The notes under the pieces were generated by a model. It was given only the letters and a program-made list of their open reading frames with translations, was not told the DNA's origin and made no database searches. Of a stretch of 13,788 nt of DNA, positions 1 to 7,491 are shown piece by piece (position 1 is the stretch's first letter; every line of letters begins with the position of its first letter). Position numbers and translations under genes: made by a program. Source of the DNA: Erysipelothrix sp. (lineage in GTDB: Bacteria > Bacillota_I > Bacilli_A > Erysipelotrichales > Erysipelotrichaceae); contig JAAZGU010000175.1 of assembly GCA_012511085.1 (NCBI GenBank), forward strand, positions 1-13,788, read 5' to 3'.

Positions 1-417
1 ATTAATATTCCAAATGAAGCATTAAAAGATGCCATTAAAGTTTACGATTACATGTTTGAAAATTTTGTAGTTACAAACATTGATGTCATTGAATACCCTA
101 AGGTTAATTTTAAAAGAAAAATATTTTCCCAAACGATTGAAATTCCATCATTACAGGTATTACTTCCACAAACGATGGATCCAAATGAGATTGTGCATGT
201 TTATGAATTTAACAGCGATTTAAAAGTTCCAATTGCTAAAGACACAGTCATCGGCCAGCATAAGTTATATTATGATGATGAATTATTAGGAACAGTTGAT
301 CTTTTAATAAATGAAAAGCTTGGAATCGATCCTTTGTATTATGGTGCTTGGGGTATCGGAACCTTAACAGCGATGCTTGTTTTGGTTGTTGTTATAAAAA
401 GAAAACAGCGCAGCTAA
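1..417 (+). CDS. D-alanyl-D-alanine carboxypeptidase (PBP5/DacA type), C-terminal fragment
   Basis: The reading frame is open from base 1, so the gene starts upstream of the window; 138 residues are visible. The fragment matches the end of a low-molecular-weight penicillin-binding protein: a beta-rich PBP5_C-like domain (up to about residue 108 of the fragment), then one hydrophobic segment (about residues 114-132) and a short basic tail KRKQRS. That tail is the usual C-terminal membrane anchor placing the enzyme on the outer face of the membrane. The family trims the terminal D-Ala from peptidoglycan pentapeptides. The catalytic SxxK, SxN and KTG motifs lie in the missing N-terminal part, so activity cannot be judged. 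It is followed by a terminator about 90 bp downstream. The call rests on domain layout and anchor; another surface protein with a similar tail is possible but less likely. Confidence 0.75.
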   Translation: MNIPNEALKDAIKVYDYMFENFVVTNIDVIEYPKVNFKRKIFSQTIEIPSLQVLLPQTMDPNEIVHVYEFNSDLKVPIAKDTVIGQHKLYYDDELLGTVDLLINEKLGIDPLYYGAWGIGTLTAMLVLVVVIKRKQRS

Positions 418-508
418 GCTAAATTGCTTTGTTGCTTAATCAAAAAGGTAAAGAAACCGAAAGCGGAAATTTAATCTGAGGATATTAATTCATTAAATTC
501 ATGTATGT

Positions 509-546
509 AAAAAACACAGAGTTTGTGCAAACCCTGTGTTTTTAAT
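509..546. terminator. Bidirectional intrinsic terminator
   Basis: AAAAACACAG (510-519) pairs with CTGTGTTTTT (534-543), and an inner GTTTG/CAAAC stem (521-525 with 528-532) extends the hairpin. The A-run on one side and T-run on the other let it work in both directions: for the carboxypeptidase gene on + and for the oligopeptidase/small-ORF unit on -. Confidence 0.85.
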
Positions 547-551
547 TGATA

Positions 552-722
552 CTATGGTTTATGTGACCGATTTTGATAACGATCAAATAAATAAGAAAAC
601 ATATCAAAGAGATAGACTCCATAAATTATTTTCTCAATGAAATAGAGTTCATAACCCATTCTCCAAATAAGAAATACAATCGCAATCGCATTTAACTTTC
701 CCAGTTTCTTAAATATAACCAT
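552..722 (-). CDS. Putative small membrane peptide, 56 aa
   Basis: On the minus strand an ATG at 722-720 opens a 56-codon frame ending in TAG at 554-552. It begins 4 bp after the oligoendopeptidase stop codon and ends just before the two-way terminator, so it fills the otherwise empty end of that transcript. The product has a basic N terminus (MVIFKKLGKL), a hydrophobic stretch around residues 11-20 (NAIAIVFLIW), a tyrosine- and phenylalanine-rich middle, and a polar basic end (DRYQNRSHKP). This resembles a small membrane-associated protein. I see no Shine-Dalgarno sequence; translation would have to be coupled to the upstream gene. I do not recognise a family. The position is suggestive, but it may be a chance frame. 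Confidence 0.4.
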   Translation of the reverse strand: MVIFKKLGKLNAIAIVFLIWRMGYELYFIEKIIYGVYLFDMFSYLFDRYQNRSHKP

Positions 723-726
723 TTGC

Positions 727-2541
727 TTATTTTGATGTTTGGTTGGAATCGATGATGTTGGTCAATTCAATAATTTCATCAATCATTGCTTCAATGAATT
801 GAATCGTATCCATCAAAGGTTTTTCAGTGCTTAAATCAACGTTAACCATTTGCGCAAGTTCAAGTGGTGGTTTTGTGCCACCAGCTTTAAGAACTGCTTT
901 CCATGCATCAATCGTAATTTCATCATTTAACAGTTTCTCACTCGCTTGGGTTGCAATCGTTAAACCAGCTGAGTATGTGTAAGGGTATAAACCCATGTAA
1001 TAGTGGGGTTGACGCATCCAAGTTAGTGCGGCTCCTTCACTGATTTCAACCGCATCGCCCCAAAATTGTTTGAGTACGTCGTGGTAAATTTTGTTTAAAA
1101 CCGCTGCTGAAATGGGTTCATCGCGATCAATTGCTAAATAAACTTCGCGTTGATAAGCCGCTTCCAACAAGTGTGTGACAAAATTGTGGTAATAAGTTCT
1201 TGAAATCAAGGTGGATAGAATCCAACGCTTTAAGCGTGGATCTTCAGCGTTTGCTTTGAGATGATTTGCCATCAACAATTCATTCATTGTGGAAGGTGCT
1301 TCAATGAAATAAAGGGAAGCACGTGTGTTCAATAATGATTGGTGTTGACCGGCAAGGTAAAAGTGACCTGCATGACCAAGTTCGTGTGCTAACACAAACA
1401 CTTCACGCATCTTCTGGGTCCAACTGATTAGGATGTAGGGGTGTACACCATAAGGGCTGGAACAAAAGGCACCGGTTGATTTTCCTTGATTTTGAGGGAA
1501 ATCAATCCATCGCTCATCAAATGCTTTTTTAATCATGTCTGTGTATTCTTCACCAAGGACATTCAACCCTTCCAGAAGTTGGTTTTTGGACTCAGCGATG
1601 GAGATATCTGGTTCAAAATCAGGATCCACAACCAAATGCAAGTCCATGGTGGTCATTTGTTCTAAACCATGTATCTTTTGTAGTAACTTGGCAAATTTTC
1701 GCATAGCAGGTGCTAAATGGGTCATGATCAGATCGATTTGACGATCGTACATGTCGCGTGTTACTTCTTGATTAAATAATAAATAATCAATGGTGGAATC
1801 AAAACCTTTTAATTTAGCCATTGCTTTTTCCTTAAGCACATGCGCTTTGTAGATGGCAGCGACGGTATTTTGTGACTGTGTTAAACGCTTGTGGAAGGTT
1901 TCAAAGGCACGATGGCGAACATTGACATCGTTGTCAAAGGCGAGTTCGTCCTCAAAATAACCAAAAGTCATCGGGATCTCTTGATCGTTAACTTTTATTG
2001 CATCAAAATGCATGTCTACTAATTTATGGGTGTTGTAAATACCATAGGGTGCATTGAGTGATTGATTGAATTCACTGATAGCATCCTCAATGTCCGGTTT
2101 TAACGCGTGTGGTTTTTCGCGGATGATAAGATCAATCGTACGCTTTAAGCCCGCATCCAATGCAATCATTTCATTTAAGGTAACTTCATCAAGCTGTAAC
2201 AATTGTTGTTTGACGAAATTCAATTTTGTCTCAAGCCCACTTATGACCATTCCAAGTTTACCACTGCGAGCCATGACCTCTTGATTGCCTTGATCTTGAC
2301 TTAAATGCAAAGACGCGTAGGTTGAAAGACGAATCAAGGTAACTTGCAGAGCTTCCAAGGCTCTTAAGGCAGCGACTGCTTGGCTTGCTTCTTGTAATTG
2401 GCCATCGTATTGTGATTTAAAGGCATCCACTGTGTCGACAACCGTATCCAGTTCCTGATAAAATAGTTCATCACTTTCATAGAGATCGGATAAATCCCAT
2501 GTTTCTAAATAATTAACTGCTTCACGCTTTAATATTTTCAT
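727..2541 (-). CDS. pepF: Oligoendopeptidase F (M3 family zinc metallopeptidase)
   Basis: Cytoplasmic zinc peptidase of 604 residues, the usual PepF length, which cuts short peptides such as imported oligopeptides. The zinc motif is HELGH (H386, E387, H390), and the third ligand is probably E414 in the FIEAPST stretch, the spacing expected for clan MA(E), family M3. The N-terminal half is the helical PepF domain (about residues 30-190) and the C-terminal half is the M3 catalytic domain (about 200-590). A longer frame reaches back to 2640, but the start at 2541 is preferred: it has AAAGGAG seven bases upstream, and the upstream extension would cover the promoter. It is divergent from the phosphatase gene. 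A small frame follows 4 bp after its stop. The function within family M3B is well supported; the exact peptide preference is not visible. Confidence 0.95.
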   Translation of the reverse strand: MKILKREAVNYLETWDLSDLYESDELFYQELDTVVDTVDAFKSQYDGQLQEASQAVAALRALEALQVTLIRLSTYASLHLSQDQGNQEVMARSGKLGMVISGLETKLNFVKQQLLQLDEVTLNEMIALDAGLKRTIDLIIREKPHALKPDIEDAISEFNQSLNAPYGIYNTHKLVDMHFDAIKVNDQEIPMTFGYFEDELAFDNDVNVRHRAFETFHKRLTQSQNTVAAIYKAHVLKEKAMAKLKGFDSTIDYLLFNQEVTRDMYDRQIDLIMTHLAPAMRKFAKLLQKIHGLEQMTTMDLHLVVDPDFEPDISIAESKNQLLEGLNVLGEEYTDMIKKAFDERWIDFPQNQGKSTGAFCSSPYGVHPYILISWTQKMREVFVLAHELGHAGHFYLAGQHQSLLNTRASLYFIEAPSTMNELLMANHLKANAEDPRLKRWILSTLISRTYYHNFVTHLLEAAYQREVYLAIDRDEPISAAVLNKIYHDVLKQFWGDAVEISEGAALTWMRQPHYYMGLYPYTYSAGLTIATQASEKLLNDEITIDAWKAVLKAGGTKPPLELAQMVNVDLSTEKPLMDTIQFIEAMIDEIIELTNIIDSNQTSK

Positions 2542-2566
2542 ATCGAACTCCTTTTCATACCTTAAA

Positions 2567-2609
2567 ATTATACCACTCTTTATCTGTAGGTTTAAAAGAA
2601 TTAAAAGAT
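2567..2609 (-). promoter_or_regulatory. Probable promoter of pepF with extended -10
   Basis: On the minus strand TGGTATAAT (2575-2567) is a consensus extended -10 element located 25 bases ahead of the start codon, with AAAGGAG between them. The -35 region is poor; it holds two copies of TCTTTTAA nine bases apart (about 2592-2608), AT-rich DNA that could act like an UP element. Confidence 0.6.
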
Positions 2610-2672
2610 TGTGCTTTAAAATATAAAAATAGGGGAGCAAAACATAATAATTACTTTTGAAAGTCGTAATCT

Positions 2673-2701
2673 TTTTTGTGGTTTTAAAAATTTGGTATAC
2701 T
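2673..2701 (+). promoter_or_regulatory. Probable promoter of the phosphatase-acyltransferase operon
   Basis: TATACT (2696-2701) is a good -10 box; a weak TTTTTG (2673-2678) sits 17 bases upstream as -35. The strong AGGAGG ribosome binding site (2725-2730) and the ATG follow. This promoter is divergent from that of pepF. Confidence 0.55.
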
Positions 2702-2734
2702 AATAAGGAACATGTTTTTTAAATAGGAGGGCAT

Positions 2735-3529
2735 ATGCAAGAAAAGCAAAAGCGTATTAAGATTAATGAACTTGGTGGATATCAAGGTCATGCAGGTTCA
2801 GTTACAAAACGTGGTGCTATTTTCAGAAGTGGCAATCTAAAGACTAATCCTGAATCATTATCAAAACAATTGAGCGATTTAAATGTTTCAATGGTTTTTG
2901 ATTTGCGATCAACGGAGGAAGTGAATGTACAACCCTATGTTTTACCCCGTCACATTGAGTATCGTCATACGCCAGTGTTGGCAGCGATCGAAGATGGAGC
3001 GCATGGATTAAGTCCCCATGATTTCAAAAATGAGGCATCCTTAGAAGCATTGAAAGGGCATTTTAAAAATGCTGAAGATTTTCAATTTGTAAGTGATTTT
3101 ATGATGGGTATTTATGAAACCATGGGTAAACAACCGCAAGTTTTTGGTGAGATAATGAAAGCAATGATTGAAAACAAGGGACAGCCTGTTTTATTTCATT
3201 GTTCAGCAGGTAAAGATCGCACTGGTGTTTTAGCGTCGTTGATTTTGTTGGCATTAGGTGTGGCATTGGACGATGTGAAAGCACATTATTTACAGTCAAA
3301 TACATGGCGGGCTGCTGACATTGAACATGAAATGCAAATGATTGCACAAACTGTAAAAAATCAAGATGATCTAGACAAAATAAAGGGTATCTTAATTGTA
3401 AAAGAAGCCTATTTGGACGCCATGTTAAAGTCAGTTCAAAAATATCCAAGCTTTGAAACATTTGCTCAAGCTCAACTTGGGCTTGATGAATCAAAATTGT
3501 CACAATTTCGTGCCTTGTATTTGGAATAG
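2735..3529 (+). CDS. Tyrosine/serine protein phosphatase (Y_phosphatase3-like)
   Basis: Protein of 264 residues with the cysteine-phosphatase signature HCSAGKDRTG: C156 is the expected nucleophile and R162 the phosphate-binding arginine of the CX5R loop. The N-terminal stretch NELGGYQ...RGAIFRSGNL (about residues 11-35) and FDLRSTEE (55-62) are typical of the PF13350 group of bacterial tyrosine/serine or lipid phosphatases, which includes the LipA/PtpB-like enzymes. There is no signal peptide, so it should be cytoplasmic. The start has AGGAGG four bases upstream. The acyltransferase-like gene follows after 24 bp, indicating an operon. The substrate could be phosphoprotein or phosphoinositide-like; sequence alone does not say. 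Confidence 0.9.
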   Translation: MQEKQKRIKINELGGYQGHAGSVTKRGAIFRSGNLKTNPESLSKQLSDLNVSMVFDLRSTEEVNVQPYVLPRHIEYRHTPVLAAIEDGAHGLSPHDFKNEASLEALKGHFKNAEDFQFVSDFMMGIYETMGKQPQVFGEIMKAMIENKGQPVLFHCSAGKDRTGVLASLILLALGVALDDVKAHYLQSNTWRAADIEHEMQMIAQTVKNQDDLDKIKGILIVKEAYLDAMLKSVQKYPSFETFAQAQLGLDESKLSQFRALYLE

Positions 3530-3553
3530 ATGCATGAATAAGGGGTAATCAGA

Positions 3554-4414
3554 TTGAAAGTGAAACAAAAAATCATTCTCGATATTGTAGAATCTGCACA
3601 TTTTTCAAAAGCATTTGTTGAATGGTTAAAGACAGAGTTACCAACCTATCAAAGTAAGTTAAATAATCGTGGTGTTGGTGTTTTCAATGCACCGCCGACA
3701 CTTTTAAGCGATCAAGAAAAAGTCGTGGAAGTTATGTTTGCACTGATCCATCTGCAAGCTTTCTATAAAGGTAGAGGCATTGATGATAGTATATTTTATG
3801 ACTCACTTTATGATTTGAATTATCGAATTAATCGATATTTTAAAAATAATCAAGCTTATGGACTGACAGCAAAAGACATCCACTGGTTACGCTTTATTTT
3901 TGATGGTGAAATTTTTGATTTAGGTGCTTTACGTTTTCAAATGTTTCATTTTTCTTATGCAGAAATTGAAAGACAAGGTTTTGAACGCATGGAACTTTCA
4001 GAGCACTATAAAACAATGTTTAAAGAAGGGACTCCAATTGTCAACATTCATATTGCAAGCAATACCAATCTTAAAGAGGATAGCGTCAACCATGCCTTAA
4101 GCTTAGCGAATCGGTTCTTCAAAAGTTATTTTCCTGAATTTAATTATGAATACTATGTGTGTCGGAGTTGGCTGTTATATCCTGGTTTAAAACAATTATT
4201 ACCAGAAACCAGCAACATCATTCGTTTTCAAAATCGTTTTAAAATCATCGCTTCTCATGATTTCCCCAATCAAGCATTAAATCGTATCTATGGTAGTGAC
4301 GATCTCAGCGTGATTGCGACTCTAGAGAAAACAAGCACCTTGGCAAACGAAGCGTATCGCCATCTTGATGCTTTAGGTGTCAGTGCAGGAATTATTCATA
4401 AAAATGAGATTTAA
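3554..4414 (+). CDS. GNAT-like acyltransferase domain protein
   Basis: Protein of 286 residues starting at a TTG codon, chosen because AAGGGG lies eight bases upstream (3540-3545); the next candidate, GTG at 3560, is too far from it. The C-terminal half holds the pattern I associate with the bacterial NAT_N/GNAT_C 'acyltransferase domain-containing' families: VNIHIASNTNL (about residues 162-172), a helix ending in FFKSYFPEF, then CRSWLLYPGL and NIIRFQNRF. In the GNAT fold this region would bind acyl-CoA. The N-terminal half is helical and aromatic-rich. No signal peptide or membrane segment is visible. It sits 24 bp behind the phosphatase, so the two are probably co-transcribed. The substrate is unknown and the family assignment is from memory of conserved motifs. 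Confidence 0.65.
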   Translation: MKVKQKIILDIVESAHFSKAFVEWLKTELPTYQSKLNNRGVGVFNAPPTLLSDQEKVVEVMFALIHLQAFYKGRGIDDSIFYDSLYDLNYRINRYFKNNQAYGLTAKDIHWLRFIFDGEIFDLGALRFQMFHFSYAEIERQGFERMELSEHYKTMFKEGTPIVNIHIASNTNLKEDSVNHALSLANRFFKSYFPEFNYEYYVCRSWLLYPGLKQLLPETSNIIRFQNRFKIIASHDFPNQALNRIYGSDDLSVIATLEKTSTLANEAYRHLDALGVSAGIIHKNEI

Positions 4415-4466
4415 ATGACAAGGTTTGGTTGTGTCATTAAAAAAGAAGTACGGAGTGTACTTCTAA
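4414..4466. terminator. Double hairpin terminator between convergent genes
   Basis: Two hairpins lie side by side. AATGACA/TGTCATT (4414-4420 with 4432-4438) overlaps the acyltransferase stop codon. AGAAGTAC/GTACTTCT (4444-4451 with 4457-4464) is followed on the minus strand by six T residues, a clean intrinsic terminator for the heme-protein gene. On the plus strand its T-rich tail (AATTTGTTTATTT) is weaker but may also serve. Confidence 0.8.
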
Positions 4467-4471
4467 TTTGT

Positions 4472-4696
4472 TTATTTCCAATAATTGTTTGCAGCAGCAA
4501 CGGTTTGAAAATGAATGGCCACAACTTGCGAGGCTAGTGTTAAACTATCCGCATTGTGGGCATAATCGGCTCTTAATTTATCGCGAACTTCAGCCGAGGG
4601 TTGTGTGTAGGCAACCCCTTTCCGAGCTAAGGTAATCGCCAATTCAAAGCCTTGCTGTGGCGTATCTGTTTTTAAACTTGTTAACCAATCAGACAT
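4472..4696 (-). CDS. Hexameric tyrosine-coordinated heme protein (HTHP)
   Basis: Small protein of 74 residues, the usual length for this family (PF11534). The pattern is close to what I remember of the Silicibacter (Ruegeria) pomeroyi HTHP: TPQQGFELA near the N terminus, QPSAEVRDKLRADY in the middle, and VVAIHFQTVAAANNYWK at the C terminus. Y45 falls at the position of the tyrosinate that coordinates heme iron in that protein, and R25, which I recall as a nearby pocket residue, is also present. HTHPs form ring-shaped hexamers of heme-binding subunits and show peroxidase and weak catalase activity. AAAGGAG lies seven bases before ATG. The gene is monocistronic, with its own strong promoter and terminator. 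There is no signal peptide, so it is cytoplasmic. Its presence in a low-GC Gram-positive is unusual to my knowledge. Confidence 0.88.
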   Translation of the reverse strand: MSDWLTSLKTDTPQQGFELAITLARKGVAYTQPSAEVRDKLRADYAHNADSLTLASQVVAIHFQTVAAANNYWK

Positions 4697-4730
4697 AAAT
4701 ATACTCCTTTCCTTATTTCTCCCTAAAAAA

Positions 4731-4760
4731 ACTATACGCCCTATAAAGAAAATGTGTCAA
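4731..4760 (-). promoter_or_regulatory. Strong sigma-A-type promoter of the heme-protein gene
   Basis: On the minus strand a perfect TTGACA (4760-4755) and TATAGT (4736-4731) are separated by 18 bases, the best promoter in the window. The transcript would begin near 4724, about 28 bases ahead of the ATG. Confidence 0.85.
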
Positions 4761-4844
4761 GAAATATACTCTTTAAATATGGTATTTGTGGCATAAAAAG
4801 TATGGTTGTGGTTTAATGGTGACATGGTTAGAAAGTTGGAGATT

Positions 4845-6320
4845 ATGAACAAACGTAGCAGTGGTATTTTGATGCATATTTCATCCTTGCCGGGTCCGTA
4901 TGGGATTGGTGATTTTGGTCAAGGAGCGTATGCATTTGTGGATTTCTTAGTAAAAAGTAAACAACGCTATTGGCAGATTTTACCCTTAGGTACAACTGGT
5001 TTTGGTGATTCACCTTATCAAAACTTTTCGGCCTATGCAGGCAATTGGTATTTCATCAATTTGGATGAATTGATTGAAGTTGGTTTTCTTTTGAAATCAG
5101 AAGTTGATGCTTATCCCTTACAAACATCCACAACAACCGTTGACTATGCTTTGCTTTATCAACATAAAATGCTTTTGTTGCGCATGGCCTATAACCGCGT
5201 AAAAACAATTATGAAGGATAAGTTGCAGCATTTTATGGCAATTACGCCATGGTTGCGTGACTTTGCTTTGTTTATGGTTTTAAAAGCGCATCACCAAAAT
5301 AAATCGTGGTTACAATGGCAAGCAGAATTCCGTATTTATAATTCAGATGCGGTACTCGCTTTTGAGCAAGCCCATCAAGATGAAATATATTTCCATGTCT
5401 TTTTACAATATTGTTTTAATCAGCAGTGGTTTAATTTAAAAAGATACGCTAACAAGCAGGGTGTTCAAATTATTGGTGATATTCCAATTTATGTTGCGGA
5501 AGATAGCGTTGAATTGTGGGTGACACCGCATTTGTTTCAACTTGATCGTCAATTGATGCCGGTGTCAGTTGCAGGTTATCCACCCGATGCGTTCTCAAAA
5601 ACTGGTCAACTATGGGGCAATCCGCTGTATGATTGGCAAAACATGGCGGATGAAAATTATTCATGGTGGATTACCCGTCTCAGACATGCTTTAAAAATGT
5701 ACGATGTGTTACGTATTGATCATTTTATGGGATTTGAGAATTATTGGAAAATCCCTTATGGTGCCACGGATGCGGTTCAAGGTGTTTGGGTTAAAGGTCC
5801 TGGTAAAAAACTTTTTGCGCAAATAAAAAAAGAACTTGGGGATGTGAACATCATTGCGGAGGATTTAGGTTTAATCACCGATGATGTGCGCGAGCTTATC
5901 CATTTTTGTGGCTATCCTGGCATGAAGGTACTGCAGTTTGCTTTTAATCCATTCAGTAACAGCGAGTATTTACCGCACAACCATGTTCAAAATAGCGTGG
6001 TCTACACAGGGACCCATGATAATTCAACAATTTGTGGATGGCTCGCAACACGTTCTGATTTGGAAATGGCATTTATTAAAGCGTACGTAAAATTAGATCA
6101 AGGTGAAGGGTATCATTGGGGGATGATTCGTAGTGCCTGGGCATCTGTTGCTAATCTCGCGATTGCACCCATGCAGGACTTTCTGGGACTTAGTGATACA
6201 GCACGTATGAACGAGCCTGCGACCATCGGAAAGAATTGGCGTTGGCGCCTTAAGCAAGAGCAACTAACGGATGCATTGGCCAATCAAATAAAAATATTAA
6301 CACGTTTATATCATCGTTAA
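4845..6320 (+). CDS. malQ: 4-alpha-glucanotransferase (amylomaltase, GH77)
   Basis: Cytoplasmic enzyme that moves alpha-1,4-glucan segments between maltodextrins, in maltose/glycogen use. With this start it has 491 residues, normal for bacterial MalQ. GH77 signatures are all present: SGILMHISSLPGPYGIGDFG at the N terminus, GDIPIYVAEDS (211-221), SKTGQLWGNPLYDW (251-264), nucleophile D292 in LRIDHF, acid/base E339 in IAEDLG, and transition-state residue D392 in TGTHDNS. The frame opens at a TTG at 4806, with in-frame ATGs at 4824 and 4845. I prefer 4845 because family homology begins there, although its GGAG is only three bases from the ATG; 4824 would add seven residues (MVRKLEI). It stands alone, without a maltose transporter or phosphorylase gene in view, divergent from the heme-protein gene. 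Confidence 0.95.
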   Translation: MNKRSSGILMHISSLPGPYGIGDFGQGAYAFVDFLVKSKQRYWQILPLGTTGFGDSPYQNFSAYAGNWYFINLDELIEVGFLLKSEVDAYPLQTSTTTVDYALLYQHKMLLLRMAYNRVKTIMKDKLQHFMAITPWLRDFALFMVLKAHHQNKSWLQWQAEFRIYNSDAVLAFEQAHQDEIYFHVFLQYCFNQQWFNLKRYANKQGVQIIGDIPIYVAEDSVELWVTPHLFQLDRQLMPVSVAGYPPDAFSKTGQLWGNPLYDWQNMADENYSWWITRLRHALKMYDVLRIDHFMGFENYWKIPYGATDAVQGVWVKGPGKKLFAQIKKELGDVNIIAEDLGLITDDVRELIHFCGYPGMKVLQFAFNPFSNSEYLPHNHVQNSVVYTGTHDNSTICGWLATRSDLEMAFIKAYVKLDQGEGYHWGMIRSAWASVANLAIAPMQDFLGLSDTARMNEPATIGKNWRWRLKQEQLTDALANQIKILTRLYHR

Positions 6321-6326
6321 CTTGCT

Positions 6327-6356
6327 AAAAGAAGCTCCATCGGAAGCTTCTTTTTT
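6327..6356 (+). terminator. Intrinsic terminator after malQ
   Basis: AAAAGAAGCTCC (6327-6338) pairs with GGAAGCTTCTTTT (6342-6354) around an ATC loop, with one bulged A, and runs into six T residues. Confidence 0.85.
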
Positions 6357-6369
6357 AAAAGTATATTGT

Positions 6370-6398
6370 TTGGTTTTTATAAGGTTATCCCTTAAGAT
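6370..6398 (+). promoter_or_regulatory. Weak candidate promoter of the oxidoreductase pair
   Basis: TTGGTT (6370-6375) and TAAGAT (6393-6398) are 17 bases apart. A consensus AAAGGAG follows at 6419-6425, seven bases before the ATG. The boxes are imperfect, but this is the best pair between the malQ terminator and the gene. Confidence 0.4.
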
Positions 6399-6432
6399 AT
6401 TAAAAGATGTAAGAAAATAAAGGAGTTCAACT

Positions 6433-7491
6433 ATGAGTGTGGATGTTAACAAATTGCAGTTTGGGTTAGATACGTTTGGTGATTTGGCCTACGATGATGA
6501 GACAGGAGCCTTGATGTCTTATGAAGAATCGCTTCAAATGATTGTGAAAGAAGCGATGCTCGCTGATGAATTAGGCATCGATGTTTTAGCCTTAGGGGAG
6601 CATCACCGTAAAGAATTTTCAATTTCAAGCCCAGATACTGTGTTAGCTGCCTTAGCTTTGGTTACTAAAAATATTATTTTGGGAACCGGAGTAACGGTTT
6701 TAAGTTCCGATGATCCGGTTCGTGTTTATGAACGCTTTGCGACCATTGACGCCTTAAGCAATGGCCGTGCTCAGATTATGATTGGACGCGGGTCTTTTAT
6801 CGAATCATTTCCATTGTTTGGTTATGACTTAAAAGATTACAACGAGTTGTTTGAAGAAAAAATTGCATTATTATATGAGCTATTAAAAAATGAGCCAGTG
6901 ACGTGGAAGGGTGAGTTTACCCAGACCTTAAATAACATCCAAGTGTATCCAAAATTACAGAAACGTCTGGATGTGCATGTCGGTGTCGGTGGATCACCAG
7001 ATTCTATTATTCGTGCGGCTAAGTATGGTTTTCCAGTTATGCTTGCAATCATCGGTGGGGAGCCAACGCGTTTTAAACCATACGTTGAATTGTATCATCG
7101 GGCTGCAGAACAGTTTAATCAACCCCTGCACCCCCTTGGAATGCATTCCCATGGTGTGATTGCGGATACTGATGAAGAAGCCTATGAGATTGCTTATCAA
7201 TATATAAGAGGATCCATGGATATGATTGGAAAAGAACGGGGCTGGGCACCCATGAATCAGGAACGTTTTGATTTTGAAGTGAAACACGGTTCCTATTATG
7301 TTGGTTCAGTGCAAACGGTCGCGCAGAAAATGGCACGCATGATTCCTGCCGTCGGGGTCCAACGCTTTGATTTAATTTATGGCATTGGCGGTCAAAAACA
7401 AAAAGATCGTTTTAAGACCATTCAGTTGTATGGGGAACAAGTCATCCCCCGGGTTAAGGAAATCTTAAAGTCGAGAGCGACGCATGACTAA
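6433..7491 (+). CDS. LLM-class (luciferase-like) flavin-dependent oxidoreductase, Atu2307/SP_0267 type
   Basis: Protein of 352 residues with the bacterial-luciferase TIM-barrel pattern (PF00296). Recognisable stretches are FGLDTFGDL at the N terminus, DVLALGEHHRKEFSISSPD (about 50-68), LGTGVTVLSSDDPVRVYERFATID (about 82-105), MIGRGSFIESFPLFGYDL (about 116-133) and a final VGSVQTVAQKM (about 294-304). These match the subgroup annotated as Atu2307/SP_0267-family monooxygenases. Members use reduced flavin (FMNH2, or F420 in some lineages) and O2; the substrate here is unknown. AAAGGAG is seven bases upstream of the ATG. The stop codon overlaps the start of the next gene by 8 bp, so the two are translationally linked, and that partner may supply reducing power (inference). 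Confidence 0.9.
   Translation: MSVDVNKLQFGLDTFGDLAYDDETGALMSYEESLQMIVKEAMLADELGIDVLALGEHHRKEFSISSPDTVLAALALVTKNIILGTGVTVLSSDDPVRVYERFATIDALSNGRAQIMIGRGSFIESFPLFGYDLKDYNELFEEKIALLYELLKNEPVTWKGEFTQTLNNIQVYPKLQKRLDVHVGVGGSPDSIIRAAKYGFPVMLAIIGGEPTRFKPYVELYHRAAEQFNQPLHPLGMHSHGVIADTDEEAYEIAYQYIRGSMDMIGKERGWAPMNQERFDFEVKHGSYYVGSVQTVAQKMARMIPAVGVQRFDLIYGIGGQKQKDRFKTIQLYGEQVIPRVKEILKSRATHD

Noticed and set aside
2542..2640. 33-residue N-terminal extension of the pepF frame
   Set aside because: It overlaps the promoter, and the downstream ATG has a consensus ribosome binding site at ideal spacing.
3099..3503. 134-codon frame antisense to the phosphatase gene
   Set aside because: It mirrors a clear CX5R phosphatase, has no family-like motifs and no ribosome binding site context that I could see.
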